59,770 nucleotides of DNA, taken from contig JAITWI010000046.1 in assembly GCA_031285345.1 (NCBI GenBank), positions 1 to 59,770 of the forward strand, written 5' to 3'. Under the pieces are notes generated by a model, which saw only the letters and a list, made by a program, of their open reading frames with translations, had not been told where the DNA came from and ran no database searches. This DNA comes from Alistipes sp. (GTDB lineage Bacteria > Bacteroidota > Bacteroidia > Bacteroidales > Rikenellaceae). The position numbers and the translations under genes are program-made. Below, in pieces: positions 25,013 to 33,722 of this stretch (its first letter is position 1; each line of letters begins with the position of its first letter).

Positions 25013-25258
25013 ATGACGTACAGGATTTTGCAACACGAAAAGAGAACCGACAACATCCGTATCGGTCGGGCTTACGAGGTAGCCGGGGCCTCGGTGGAGT
25101 CATCCGTGAAAGCGGTTACCCACGCCATCACGACATATCACGAGATCGCGCCCGAGGAGTTCGGCAAGTACTGGAGCCGGATCGCGATCGTCGATGCCGA
25201 CACGCTGGCTATGATCGCAACAATCTACAACGAAACCGAAATAGATTCTGAATTATGA
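25013..25258 (+). CDS. Early protein of unknown function
   Basis: 81 residues, mixed alpha/beta (YRILQHEKRTDNIRIGRAYE). No family recognised. Coupled to the next gene by an ATGA overlap (25255-25258). Confidence 0.55.
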   Translation: MTYRILQHEKRTDNIRIGRAYEVAGASVESSVKAVTHAITTYHEIAPEEFGKYWSRIAIVDADTLAMIATIYNETEIDSEL

Positions 25259-25530
25259 CACCGAATTTTGATATAACAGCTGAAGAGCGGACGCTCGTCG
25301 ATAAAATCGTGGAGCGAGCCGGCCAAATGTTCCCCGATTGGGACAAAATCTCTCTCGCGATGGATGTCGTCGCAACGCATAATCACGCCTGCCGGCTCAG
25401 GCTCGCGGATCTGCTGGCGACCGACGATTTCAATTTCGCTCACGACATCTCCGGAATCGTGTGCAAACTCGATCGCGAGAAACTAATACTCACAGATTGC
25501 TTTTGGCCACGATTCGCGGCCAAGCAATAA
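25255..25530 (+). CDS. Early protein of unknown function
   Basis: 91 residues, helical (ITAEERTLVDKIVERAGQMF). Last small gene before the transposase; followed by a GC-rich hairpin in the 64-nt gap. Confidence 0.55.
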   Translation: MTPNFDITAEERTLVDKIVERAGQMFPDWDKISLAMDVVATHNHACRLRLADLLATDDFNFAHDISGIVCKLDREKLILTDCFWPRFAAKQ

Positions 25531-25544
25531 TCCCGAATGGCATA

Positions 25545-25576
25545 CGCCGGAGTTCGAGTCTCCGGCGGGAACAAAA
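25545..25576 (+). promoter_or_regulatory. Intercistronic hairpin before the transposase gene
   Basis: CGCCGGAG, 7-nt loop, CTCCGGCG, then GGAACAAAA. Same stem and 3' flank type as hairpins at 32325 and 32596. Confidence 0.6.
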
Positions 25577-25594
25577 TATAAAAACAGGTATTTT

Positions 25595-27649
25595 ATGGAA
25601 TACTACAAAAACAGAATTTGCGTGACGGTCGAGGATCTCATCCGCTCCGATGACGGAGAGGCGGTGATGACGTTGCCAATTTATAGAGGTTACTACAATA
25701 GGAATTACTTTCGAATGATGCGCCGAGGAGGTGGTCTCGGCTGTTATGCCCTTATCGAATTCGAATCCCTACCACCGAGATACAAAGCACGTTTCATTGA
25801 CAAATACAGTCGACCGGAGGAGGTTCTGAAGGGTAAGCCTATCACCGAGGAATTGGCGATCGACGGCAAGGCGCGGGGGTTCTATCGCGACCACCTGTTG
25901 CCTGACGGCTCGCGGATGACAGACGAACAGATTGACGAGTACACGGTCAACGCCTCGGTATTGAATCAGCTAATCAGGCTAATCAACGACCGGCGGTCGA
26001 AGCGCAGGGCTCACGGCGGTCAGGCGGCCGACTTCTGGGAGGCGATCCTCACAACCTCCGAGAACTTCCGCGAGTACCCGGGTCACACGTTGCCGAAGGG
26101 TAAGTCGCAGTTGCAGAACAAAATCAACGACTACAAAAAGAGCGGGTACTCGGCTCTGATCTCCGGCAAATTGGGCAACGCCAACTCGATTAAAATCACC
26201 GAGGAGGTAGGCGACCAGATCGTTGCGCTGAAACGGTCTAAGGTGCCGGTTTACAACAACGCCCAGATCTTCGACGAAATCAACCGGCTCGCCATCGAGC
26301 GCGGATGGAAACCGCTCCGCTCCGAGAAGTCGCTCGTCCAGTTCCTCCACCGCCCGGAAGTAGAGCCTCGGTGGTGGGATGCCGTTCACGGCGAACAGGA
26401 TGCCCATCAGCGGTATTCGCGCAAGCACAAAACAGAGATGGCCAGACAGCGTGACGCGATCTGGTACTCCGACGGCACGAAACTCAACCTCTACTACAAG
26501 GCCTTCGACGGCGGCAAGTTGGTCGTTCGCACGACACAGGTGTACGAGGTTATGGATGCCTACTCCGAGACGTTCCTCGGTTTCCACATCAGCGACCGCG
26601 AGAACTTCGACGCGCAATATCACGCCTTCCGGATGGCGATCGAGACCTACCGCCACCGCCCCTACGAGATTGTGAACGACAACCAGGGCGGCCACAAAAA
26701 GGGGGCGAACAACGGCTTTTTCGAGCGGATCACCGGGCGCATCGCCCGAAATACCGCTCCTTACGGCCCCACCGGCAAGTCGATAGAGTCCGCTTTCGGT
26801 CGTTTTCAGTCGCAGGTATTACACCGCGACTGGCGATTTACAGGGCCGAATATCACGGCGAAAGGTAGTGACAATCTGGCCGCGAACCTCGAATTCTTAG
26901 AAGCCAACAAGGAGCACATGTTCACGCTTGAAGAGTTGAAAGAGACCTACGCAAAGGCCCGGCAGGAGTGGAATATGGCTCTGCACCCCATAGCCGCCAA
27001 ACCGCGCCTGTCGATGTACCTCTCCTCGCAGAACGCCGAGGCTAAGAACGTCAGCGACTTGGACTTGATGGAGCTATTCTGGTTGCAAACCGACAAACCC
27101 GTCACGTTCACCCCGAACGGCATCACGATCACCGTAAACAAAGAAAAATACACGTTCGAGGTGTTTGACAAAGAGGGTCTGCCGGATCTTGGGTTCCGCC
27201 GCGACAACACCTACCGCAAGTTCGTTGTGATGTACGACCCGCTCGATATGACCCACGTCCGCCTCTTTTCGCAGGACAAAAACGGCGGCCTGCGCTACGT
27301 TACCGATGCCCACCCATACGCCTGCTTTGCCCGGGCCATTCAAGAGCAACAGCCCGGCGACATGGAGTTCATCCGCACGATGTCGCGCATGACCGAGCAG
27401 GAGAGGATCCGGCGCCAGATGGAAGCGGCGGAACTGGAGACTGCCCACGGTGTGGCTCCGGAACAGCACGGGCTCAACCGTCCCAAAATCAAGGGCGTTT
27501 CGGCCAAAACCGTCGAACGGGTGATGACCGAACTGTCGAAAGCGGCGGCTCCGGAACCTTACGAAGAGATTGTGGATATAGGCCTTGCCCACAAGTTCCT
27601 CAGCAACCAAACGCCCCTTGAAATGGGGTCACGATACGATAAAATGTAA
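25595..27649 (+). CDS. DDE transposase, MuA-like
   Basis: 684 residues. Catalyses replicative transposition and integration. N-terminal ~190 residues contain DNA-binding helices. The catalytic RNase-H-fold core has D293 (IWYSDGTKLNLYY), D362 (EIVNDNQGGHKK) and E398 (GKSIESAFGRFQ) with the D-D-E order expected. A beta-barrel-like segment follows (FTPNGITITVNKEKYTFEVF, about 505-540). The C-terminal helical tail (about 590-684) would bind the partner ATPase, as in Mu. Length is close to MuA (663). Followed at 12 nt by the MuB-like gene. Confidence 0.95.
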   Translation: MEYYKNRICVTVEDLIRSDDGEAVMTLPIYRGYYNRNYFRMMRRGGGLGCYALIEFESLPPRYKARFIDKYSRPEEVLKGKPITEELAIDGKARGFYRDHLLPDGSRMTDEQIDEYTVNASVLNQLIRLINDRRSKRRAHGGQAADFWEAILTTSENFREYPGHTLPKGKSQLQNKINDYKKSGYSALISGKLGNANSIKITEEVGDQIVALKRSKVPVYNNAQIFDEINRLAIERGWKPLRSEKSLVQFLHRPEVEPRWWDAVHGEQDAHQRYSRKHKTEMARQRDAIWYSDGTKLNLYYKAFDGGKLVVRTTQVYEVMDAYSETFLGFHISDRENFDAQYHAFRMAIETYRHRPYEIVNDNQGGHKKGANNGFFERITGRIARNTAPYGPTGKSIESAFGRFQSQVLHRDWRFTGPNITAKGSDNLAANLEFLEANKEHMFTLEELKETYAKARQEWNMALHPIAAKPRLSMYLSSQNAEAKNVSDLDLMELFWLQTDKPVTFTPNGITITVNKEKYTFEVFDKEGLPDLGFRRDNTYRKFVVMYDPLDMTHVRLFSQDKNGGLRYVTDAHPYACFARAIQEQQPGDMEFIRTMSRMTEQERIRRQMEAAELETAHGVAPEQHGLNRPKIKGVSAKTVERVMTELSKAAAPEPYEEIVDIGLAHKFLSNQTPLEMGSRYDKM

Positions 27650-27661
27650 TCAATTACGAAT

Positions 27662-28561
27662 ATGGGACACGTAGCACAAAGACTTTTGCCGGAAGAGGCA
27701 AAAAGCACAATCCGAGAAAATTTGCGGGAGTATTGCGCCCGATTTCCGAGTTTGGAAGTCGCGGCCAATACGCTGAAAAACGTAGGGGCGACCACGCTTC
27801 GCAACGCACTCAACCCTGAATTCCCTAACATCTCCGATGCGATGTGGCGGAGTCTCCGGGCACAGATCGGCGGCGGTGGCTTGAAAACAGAGTGGTCGTA
27901 TGTCAATACGACCGCCGTCGAGGATCTCCGATTCGTTATGCGGGACACACAGCAGGAACAGGGTTTCACTTGGGCGGTCTCACCCGCCGGCAGTGGTAAA
28001 ACCGTCGCGGCGACTATGTACGCCCGGGAGGAGAAAAACGTGTTTCACCTCCAGTGCGACGCAGATATGAGTAAATCGGAGTTCGCAATAGACCTCGCCC
28101 GGGCGGTGGGTTTGCGCGTGAATTCTCAAAGAAAAGCCCGGTTGCTGATCATCGAGGTTTGCGAGTACCTTGCCGAGCTGGAGAACCCGCTTTTAATACT
28201 CGATGAGGGAGATAAACTGCGCGAGAGCCTGATCGCCTATTTCATCACCATCTACAACCGGCTCCACGAAGTGGCGGGTATCCTGTTCCTCTCTACCTCT
28301 TACATCGAGAAACGTATGGAGGTCGGGTTGCGTCTCAATAAACCCGGTTATCAGGAGTTGTGGAGTCGCCTCGGGCGTAAGTTCTATGTCGTGGATCGCA
28401 ACAACACAAATGACGTGCAGCACATCGCCTTCGAGAATGGCGTGACCGGCGACCGCGATCTCCAAGCGGTCAGGGTCGATGCCGTGAACGCCGACCTCGA
28501 CCTGCGCCGCGTCCAGAAAAAAGTCGTTGCCATCCGAAAGAAAAACAATAATAACGCCTGA
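27662..28561 (+). CDS. AAA+ ATPase, MuB-like target-selection protein
   Basis: 299 residues. N-terminal helical DNA-binding region (ATTLRNALNPEFPNISDAMW), Walker A SPAGSGKT (107-114), Walker B PLLILDEGD (176-184), and a sensor-like FLSTSYIEKRM. Matches MuB-type ATPases that bind target DNA and activate the transposase. The order A-B is kept as in Mu. The C-terminal ~55 residues are basic. Confidence 0.92.
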   Translation: MGHVAQRLLPEEAKSTIRENLREYCARFPSLEVAANTLKNVGATTLRNALNPEFPNISDAMWRSLRAQIGGGGLKTEWSYVNTTAVEDLRFVMRDTQQEQGFTWAVSPAGSGKTVAATMYAREEKNVFHLQCDADMSKSEFAIDLARAVGLRVNSQRKARLLIIEVCEYLAELENPLLILDEGDKLRESLIAYFITIYNRLHEVAGILFLSTSYIEKRMEVGLRLNKPGYQELWSRLGRKFYVVDRNNTNDVQHIAFENGVTGDRDLQAVRVDAVNADLDLRRVQKKVVAIRKKNNNNA

Positions 28562-28575
28562 CACCACACGAACCG

Positions 28576-29193
28576 ATGAAAGCACTCTCCCCGACAGATA
28601 TTTTGAGAATGAAGAAAGCCACGATCCCTTTTACCGGAGCGTGGGAGGAGGCGTTCGGGAGTCCCGAGTGGGTCGGTGTGTGGATCGTATGGGGCAATTC
28701 GGCCAGCGGCAAAACGAGTTTCGTGATGCAGTTGTGTAAAGAGCTGGCGCGCTGGAAGAGGGTCGTTTACAACAGCCTCGAACAGAGGAGCAGCCTGACG
28801 ATGCAGAACGCGGTGCGCGACTACAATATGCAGCAGTGCCGGCGCGGCGGGTTCCAGGTCATCCCGGGCGAGCCGCTCGACAAATTCAGCGAACGGCTGT
28901 TGAAGCCGAGATCTCCCGAGGTGGTGGTGATCGACAGCTACCAGTACACGCAGATGGGTTATAAGGATTATATCGCCTTCAAGGAGCGGCACCCCGACAA
29001 ACTGATCATTTTCATCAGCCACGCGGATGGAGCCCAGCCCGACGGTCGGGCGGCTAAGAAGGTGAAATACGATGCCGAGTTGAAGGTCTATGTCGATAAA
29101 TTCCGCGCCTTCTCGCTCGGTCGAACAGTAGGACAAAGAGGATATTATACGATTTGGGAGGAACGCGCAAAAGAACTTTGGGGAGAAGAATAA
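28576..29193 (+). CDS. P-loop ATPase (RecA/Sak4-like)
   Basis: 205 residues. Walker A GNSASGKT (40-47), Walker B-like EVVVIDSYQYTQMG with D120, and ISHADG (H149) at the sensor position. The layout (single RecA-like core, no C-terminal domain) resembles phage Sak4-type or DnaB/KaiC-like small ATPases. Role in recombination or replication is inferred. It follows the MuB-like gene directly. Confidence 0.75.
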   Translation: MKALSPTDILRMKKATIPFTGAWEEAFGSPEWVGVWIVWGNSASGKTSFVMQLCKELARWKRVVYNSLEQRSSLTMQNAVRDYNMQQCRRGGFQVIPGEPLDKFSERLLKPRSPEVVVIDSYQYTQMGYKDYIAFKERHPDKLIIFISHADGAQPDGRAAKKVKYDAELKVYVDKFRAFSLGRTVGQRGYYTIWEERAKELWGEE

Positions 29194-29194
29194 T

Positions 29195-29374
29195 ATGAAC
29201 GGAAAAACAACATACGCTCGCGACCACAGGTGCGTCGAGTGCGGCAAACAGGCGGTGGCGTTTTTCCCCGTTTGCGATCCCGACATACCGGCCAGCCCGT
29301 ACTGTCGAGAGTGTCTCGATGAGGCTAAGCTACACCTCATTATTCAATTAACCGAAATATTTGAACGAAAATGA
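29195..29374 (+). CDS. Small zinc-ribbon protein
   Basis: 59 residues. Two cysteine pairs (RCVECGK ... YCRECLD) with a spacer of about 22 residues suggest one zinc ribbon; the C-terminal part is helical. Starts 1 nt after the ATPase stop and overlaps the next ATG. Function unknown. Confidence 0.6.
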   Translation: MNGKTTYARDHRCVECGKQAVAFFPVCDPDIPASPYCRECLDEAKLHLIIQLTEIFERK

Positions 29375-29733
29375 TTATAGCAGTAGATTTTGACGGAACC
29401 CTGCACAGCGGGGTGTGGCCCTCCATCGGCGAGCCGATGCCGTGGGCGATCGACACAATGCGTCGCCTAAAGGCCGACGGGCACTACCTCATAATTTGGA
29501 CTTGCAGGGAGCGCGCTGAGCAAACGGCGATGGTGAACTGGCTCCTTCACCACGAGATCCCGTTCGACAGGGTGAACGATCACCACCCAGCCAACATCGC
29601 AAAATACGGCGGCGACGCACGCAAAGTGTCCGCCGACATCTACATCGACGACCGCCAACTTGGCGGCCTCCCTGGGTGGCAGGAGATTTACGAGACGATA
29701 CAACAACACAATGCCAATCGGATACGGATATGA
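29371..29733 (+). CDS. HAD-superfamily phosphatase
   Basis: 120 residues. Motif I VDFDGTL (5-11) with nucleophile D6 and acid/base D8; motif IV IYIDDRQLGG near residue 91. The LIIWTCRERAE segment fits motif II (T/S). No cap domain, as in small phage HADs of the C0/5'-nucleotidase or polynucleotide-3'-phosphatase type. Substrate undetermined; a nucleotide role would suit the right-end modification genes. Coupled to the next gene by ATGA. Confidence 0.8.
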   Translation: MIIAVDFDGTLHSGVWPSIGEPMPWAIDTMRRLKADGHYLIIWTCRERAEQTAMVNWLLHHEIPFDRVNDHHPANIAKYGGDARKVSADIYIDDRQLGGLPGWQEIYETIQQHNANRIRI

Positions 29734-30203
29734 AAAAGACACAAAACTATTCCCGGTTTTTCGCGCTGATTAAGCCTCTGCCGGGTGACCACGAGGAGAT
29801 GAAAGAGAATCTCGTGAAAGCGTTTACCCACGGTCGGACGATCTCCCTGCGGGAGATGGATGCGGACGAGTACCGCCGTATGTGCGACAGCCTGGAAAAC
29901 ACCAGGGCATCGAGTCTGTCCCAAAAGGATTTCACGGCGGAGATCAAGCGCAAGCGGTCGGCAGTCCTCAAACGGATGCAGAAACTTGGCATCGACACCT
30001 CAGACTGGGCCGCTGTGGATGAGTTTTGCTTGAACTCACGCATCGCAGGCAAGGCGTTCCGGCAACTCTCGCTCGAAGAGCTCACGCGGCTGGTTCCTAA
30101 GTTGGAGGCCATCGCTCGTAAACCTCTCTCCGCCGAGCCGGTTGCGGCGCTGTGGACTCTCGACATGTGCGCTCAATTTCCGGGAGCCCGGGTAATAAAT
30201 TGA
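29730..30203 (+). CDS. GemA/gp16-like conserved phage protein
   Basis: 157 residues from the ATG at 29730. SRFFALIKPLPG, the LREMDADEYRRMCDSLE segment and QKLGIDTSDWAAVDEFC recur in Bacteroides Mu-like phages in the place of Mu gp16 (GemA). The resemblance to GemA itself is only in layout. A regulatory role on host gyrase/ligase genes is therefore only a guess. Confidence 0.55.
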   Translation: MKKTQNYSRFFALIKPLPGDHEEMKENLVKAFTHGRTISLREMDADEYRRMCDSLENTRASSLSQKDFTAEIKRKRSAVLKRMQKLGIDTSDWAAVDEFCLNSRIAGKAFRQLSLEELTRLVPKLEAIARKPLSAEPVAALWTLDMCAQFPGARVIN

Positions 30204-30206
30204 CCT

Positions 30207-30866
30207 ATGGCAAAGCGTTGGGACAAAGACGACATCAAGATTCTGACGGCTCGGTACGCCAACAACAGCAACGTGGAGCTGGCGGCGATCCTCTACCGTT
30301 CCCCGCAATCTATCGCGGTCAAAGCCCACAAAATGGGGCTTCACAAAAGCGATATTTTCCTTGCGCAACAGGGGTTCAAAAAGGGTTACACCCCCTTCAA
30401 CAAAGGTCGTAAGATGGGGGAGTGGCTGTCGCCGGAGGTTCACGCGAAAATCAAGGCCAACCAGGCGCGGACGGCAGAACGCAATCGCGCCGCCACCAAG
30501 CCGGACGGGACGATTTCGAGGCGCTACAACGGCGATTACCTCAAGGTCGCCGGGCGGTGGGTCAAACTATCGCATCACGTTTGGATGACGCACAACGGGC
30601 CGGTTCCCGAAGGCTACGCGGTGTTCCATCGGGACGGGGATCATCTCAACGTTGAGCCCGAGAACCTGTATATCGACCGGAAAAACGATGTGTCTGTACA
30701 CACGGCCCGACGATCGCCGGAAGAGCGCAGCGCAATAGGTCAAAAGATATGGGTCACGCGCCGCCGGAAACAGGCGGAGAAACACGCGACCCTTGACGCA
30801 ATGCTCGCCGAGATCCGCAAGAGCGAAAACAACATTTATTACACACCTAAAATATCACAGCAATGA
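30207..30866 (+). CDS. HNH endonuclease with N-terminal HTH
   Basis: 219 residues. N-terminal SANT/HTH-like DNA-reading segment (WDKDDIKILTARYANNSNVE ... SIAVKAHKMGL). The HNH core is HHVWMTHNGPVPEGYAVFHR followed by DGDHLNVEPENL, with the metal His/Asn residues visible. Could be a homing-type endonuclease or a phage-encoded nicking enzyme. It overlaps the next gene by ATGA. Confidence 0.82.
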   Translation: MAKRWDKDDIKILTARYANNSNVELAAILYRSPQSIAVKAHKMGLHKSDIFLAQQGFKKGYTPFNKGRKMGEWLSPEVHAKIKANQARTAERNRAATKPDGTISRRYNGDYLKVAGRWVKLSHHVWMTHNGPVPEGYAVFHRDGDHLNVEPENLYIDRKNDVSVHTARRSPEERSAIGQKIWVTRRRKQAEKHATLDAMLAEIRKSENNIYYTPKISQQ

Positions 30867-31165
30867 AATTAACAGCAGAAAAAGCCAAGTCCACTGCCAC
30901 TGGATACAATAGGAAAAGGTATCGCGGGGCGGTGATTACACACTATGGAAAGATACTGAATACCATCAAGGCACGCGCAAAAAGAGGTGAGCGTTCTCTG
31001 ACATTCAAGTGTAAAATATGGGCTTTCGAGGAGCATCACGCAGTTCGTTTTTTTTGTCGCAAGCATCGTGATTTCAGGGTTTCGTGGACATACGACGGTA
31101 AGCCGGCGGATGGTCGCGTCGATCTCGACAAGCACGAGCCATTTGACATAACGATAAAATGGTAA
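30863..31165 (+). CDS. Small basic early protein
   Basis: 100 residues, Lys/Arg-rich with beta strands (SLTFKCKIWAFEEHHAVRFF, RVSWTYDGKPADGRVDLD). Base composition is more AT-rich than the transposase region. No family recognised. Confidence 0.55.
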   Translation: MKLTAEKAKSTATGYNRKRYRGAVITHYGKILNTIKARAKRGERSLTFKCKIWAFEEHHAVRFFCRKHRDFRVSWTYDGKPADGRVDLDKHEPFDITIKW

Positions 31166-31170
31166 CTGCA

Positions 31171-31563
31171 ATGAATTTCACCACCCCCTGCTCTGTCTCT
31201 GTCGAGGACAGAAAAGAGCAAGAAAAATTATTCGAATGGTTAAAGTCCATCGGATATAGCGTCAATTCATTAGGCGGACGTTGGCACTTTACTTACACAC
31301 ACGGAGATGGCATCATTCATTCGCATTGGTGCGCCGATGGAATAAAGGGCATTCGCAAAATTAAGCACTGTGGCACCGACATCGACCTGTTCAAAGCTTT
31401 AGCGGCAATGAATGATGATAACGACCGTAAGCAGTGGTTTATCAACATTAACACAGGGGAATGGGCTTTGAGTGAGCATGACGATCTCGGATTAACTAAA
31501 TTGATTTGGGATAAAGCCACCACCGAAGAGATTATTGAACACTTCAAAAATATAAAGCAATGA
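31171..31563 (+). CDS. Early protein of unknown function
   Basis: 130 residues from MNFTTPC (31171); an in-frame ATG at 31159 overlaps the previous gene and is the alternative. Contains GRWHFTYTHGDGIIHSHWC and a DUF-like C-terminus. AT-rich like its neighbours, suggesting recent acquisition. Coupled to the next gene (ATGA). Confidence 0.55.
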   Translation: MNFTTPCSVSVEDRKEQEKLFEWLKSIGYSVNSLGGRWHFTYTHGDGIIHSHWCADGIKGIRKIKHCGTDIDLFKALAAMNDDNDRKQWFININTGEWALSEHDDLGLTKLIWDKATTEEIIEHFKNIKQ

Positions 31564-31820
31564 AAAGTGAAAAAGCAAAAGCACAAATCCGTGAATGCCG
31601 GTTTGCGGGTCAAGCGGGGTATGATCTTATTTCCGTCGTAAACGCCGAGAGAGCCGTTGAGTTCGCCGAACAGGACGCGGAGGCAAGCGTAGCACCGATG
31701 GTGAAATTCTGCAAGAAAATGGCAAAGCACGAAAACGGATGTGTCCCCGCAGTTTGGTACTTTGATGAGTTAATAGAACTGGCCCGGCTGGCCTTAAAAC
31801 GCTATGACAAAAACGAATAA
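31560..31820 (+). CDS. Small early protein
   Basis: 86 residues, helical (AERAVEFAEQDAEASVAPMV). No family recognised. ATGA overlap with the previous gene. Confidence 0.55.
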   Translation: MKSEKAKAQIRECRFAGQAGYDLISVVNAERAVEFAEQDAEASVAPMVKFCKKMAKHENGCVPAVWYFDELIELARLALKRYDKNE

Positions 31821-31823
31821 ACT

Positions 31824-32318
31824 ATGACACGCGAAGAATTTATCAAAAGGGTGCGAGGGATCGCCGAGGGCAACCTCTACACCCACGATCCGATGTCCAC
31901 GAAACAGCCGCCTATTTTCGGATGGGAGCCCCTCGAAATGGAGGCGGGAGACCTCTACGACAGACTGATGGGCAAGGATATGAGCGAGATTGAGGAACAA
32001 ATCTGCGACAAATGCGGCGGAGAGATCGATCGATGCGACGGATGCGGCGAGGCCTATTGTTCGAACTGCGACGATGGTTGTGGAATCGACGATGGAGATA
32101 ACAGTCTTTGCTCCGGCTGTATGACGGCAGCCAAAGAAGACTGGGCGCGAATCACGGATAACGGGAGAAAAGTGTGCGAAACCTGCGCCAACTTTCGAGA
32201 TGCGGCGACACGCTTAAAATACCAGTGTGGCGACATTCCCGACGAGTGCTGCGCATTAGGCGAAGATACTCCCGGTTCCAGTGGCTATTGTGATGAGTGG
32301 TGCGCCAAAACGGAATAA
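31824..32318 (+). CDS. Cysteine-rich, zinc-finger-like early protein
   Basis: 164 residues. About 17 cysteines arranged as CDKCGG, CDGCGEAYCSNCDDGCG, CSGC, CETC, CGD, ECCALG, CDEWC. The first block resembles treble-clef/ribbon zinc sites and the last block (CETCANFRD...) a second metal site. N-terminal 55 residues are helical. Function unknown; probably nucleic-acid or protein binding. Confidence 0.6.
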   Translation: MTREEFIKRVRGIAEGNLYTHDPMSTKQPPIFGWEPLEMEAGDLYDRLMGKDMSEIEEQICDKCGGEIDRCDGCGEAYCSNCDDGCGIDDGDNSLCSGCMTAAKEDWARITDNGRKVCETCANFRDAATRLKYQCGDIPDECCALGEDTPGSSGYCDEWCAKTE

Positions 32319-32324
32319 CACCCC

Positions 32325-32358
32325 TCCGGCGGCGTACTGATCCCTGCCGCCGGAACAA
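32325..32358 (+). promoter_or_regulatory. Intercistronic hairpin
   Basis: TCCGGCGGC, 12-nt loop, GCCGCCGGA, then ACAAG. Second copy of the CCGGCG-type stem between early genes. No T-run, so not a simple terminator. Confidence 0.6.
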
Positions 32359-32402
32359 GCAACGCCCGAAGCAGTCAGAGGGCAACATAACAATCAAACA
32401 GA

Positions 32403-32588
32403 ATGAATACAGAATTGAAATTGGGCGATTACGTCCGTAGCCGGGTGTCGCATTTCGCCGGAATGCTCACCGCCACCAGCCAACACCTGTACGGAGTACC
32501 GCAGGGTCAGGTGACTCTCACCACCCCGGTGGACGGCGAGGTTAAGTACGAGTGGTTCCCGATTACGGAACTCGAACCGGCCGAGTAG
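32403..32588 (+). CDS. Small early protein
   Basis: 61 residues: KLGDYVRSRVSHFAGMLTAT then PQGQVTLTTPVDGEVKYEWF. Reads like a small beta-barrel (SH3-like) but no family is recognised. Flanked on both sides by CCGGCG hairpins. Confidence 0.5.
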   Translation: MNTELKLGDYVRSRVSHFAGMLTATSQHLYGVPQGQVTLTTPVDGEVKYEWFPITELEPAE

Positions 32589-32595
32589 CAACTAA

Positions 32596-32629
32596 TCCGG
32601 CGGCGGTGTGGTTGCAGTCGCCGGAACAA
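32596..32629 (+). promoter_or_regulatory. Intercistronic hairpin
   Basis: TCCGGCG, 16-nt interior, CGCCGGA, then ACAAAAC. Third copy of the early-operon hairpin family. Confidence 0.6.
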
Positions 32630-32644
32630 AACGAAAGTGATAAT

Positions 32645-33031
32645 ATGAAAATTTTACGATTGCCAATCAAGGCTCAGTGGTACGGCAAAATATACGCCGG
32701 TCTCAAAGGCGACGAGTACAGGGACATCAAGGGGCACTACATCTCGCGGTTTTTTGAAGGCAAACTCGATCGCGCGCTACACGATCTATTCGAGACGGAA
32801 TTGCAGTGTTCAGACGCTCCGCTGGCCGACATCGCCGCCGACTACAATTTGAAAGTACGGGAATACGACGCGGTGGAGCTCACCGTGGGATATAGGCGAG
32901 ATGCACCAAAGTCACTATTTGAGTGGAAGGGACTGTCCATCGGAGAGGGGCGCATCGAATGGGGTGCCGAGCCGGGCAAAAGAGTATTCAGAATTCATTT
33001 GGGTAACAGAATAACAAACACAAATACTTAA
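32645..33031 (+). CDS. ASCH/PUA-like small protein
   Basis: 128 residues from ATG 32645. MKILRLPIKAQWYGKIYAGL then KGDEYRDIKGHYISRFF fits the ASCH fold entry (IK..WF..I..G.K..EYR.IK), a PUA-related RNA/nucleotide-binding domain. Moderately confident; substrate unknown. Confidence 0.6.
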   Translation: MKILRLPIKAQWYGKIYAGLKGDEYRDIKGHYISRFFEGKLDRALHDLFETELQCSDAPLADIAADYNLKVREYDAVELTVGYRRDAPKSLFEWKGLSIGEGRIEWGAEPGKRVFRIHLGNRITNTNT

Positions 33032-33042
33032 TTTTTAGAAAA

Positions 33043-33720
33043 ATGGAAGCAAAAACAATGACACAGGAGGAGCGGGCGGCGCTGATTGCCGGCCTGTCTC
33101 CCGAGGAAAAGGCGGCCCTCCTCGGCGAATTAAAGACGGCGACTACAACTGAAAAGCAGCGGCAAAAAGAGGCGTATGAGAGCCTTCGTGCCGATTTTAT
33201 CACGCAGATCAAAACCCGGTTCAGTGCGTACCTTAAACACGGTACCGACTTCAAAAAGTGGCTCCGCACGGAGTCGGAGGGGTTTTTCGAGGTGCTGAAG
33301 GACTACGGGCAACTGAAGCGCGGTGACCAAATGGGCTTTGTGCTGGCAGATGACACGTTCCGGTTCAACGTCAAGGGATCTAAGGTCAAGGGTTTCGACG
33401 AGCGGGCCGACATCGCGGAAAAGAGGCTCACTGAATTTCTACGCGAGTGGGTCAAGAATAAGGAGGACGGCACGAAGAACCCGATGTACAAGCTGGCTAT
33501 GATGATGATCCAGCGCAACGAGGCCGGAGATCTGGACTACAAGTCAATCTCGCGTCTCTACGAGTTGGAGGATGATTTCGACGACAGGGAGTACTCCGAG
33601 ATTATGCAACTGTTCAAGGAGTCGAACACGGTCGAGGGTACGGCTATCTATTTCTACTTTGAGGAACGCGACCAAAACGGCAAGTTTCGGCGCGTGGAAC
33701 CGAGTTTTAACCGGCTGTAG
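33043..33720 (+). CDS. DUF3164-family Mu-like phage protein
   Basis: 225 residues. The body KHGTDFKKWLRTESEGFFEV, RFNVKGSKVKGFDERADIAE, and the helical C-terminus match the DUF3164 proteins found in early regions of Mu-like phages (role unknown). Good marker of the phage family. Confidence 0.75.
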   Translation: MEAKTMTQEERAALIAGLSPEEKAALLGELKTATTTEKQRQKEAYESLRADFITQIKTRFSAYLKHGTDFKKWLRTESEGFFEVLKDYGQLKRGDQMGFVLADDTFRFNVKGSKVKGFDERADIAEKRLTEFLREWVKNKEDGTKNPMYKLAMMMIQRNEAGDLDYKSISRLYELEDDFDDREYSEIMQLFKESNTVEGTAIYFYFEERDQNGKFRRVEPSFNRL

Positions 33721-33722
33721 CG

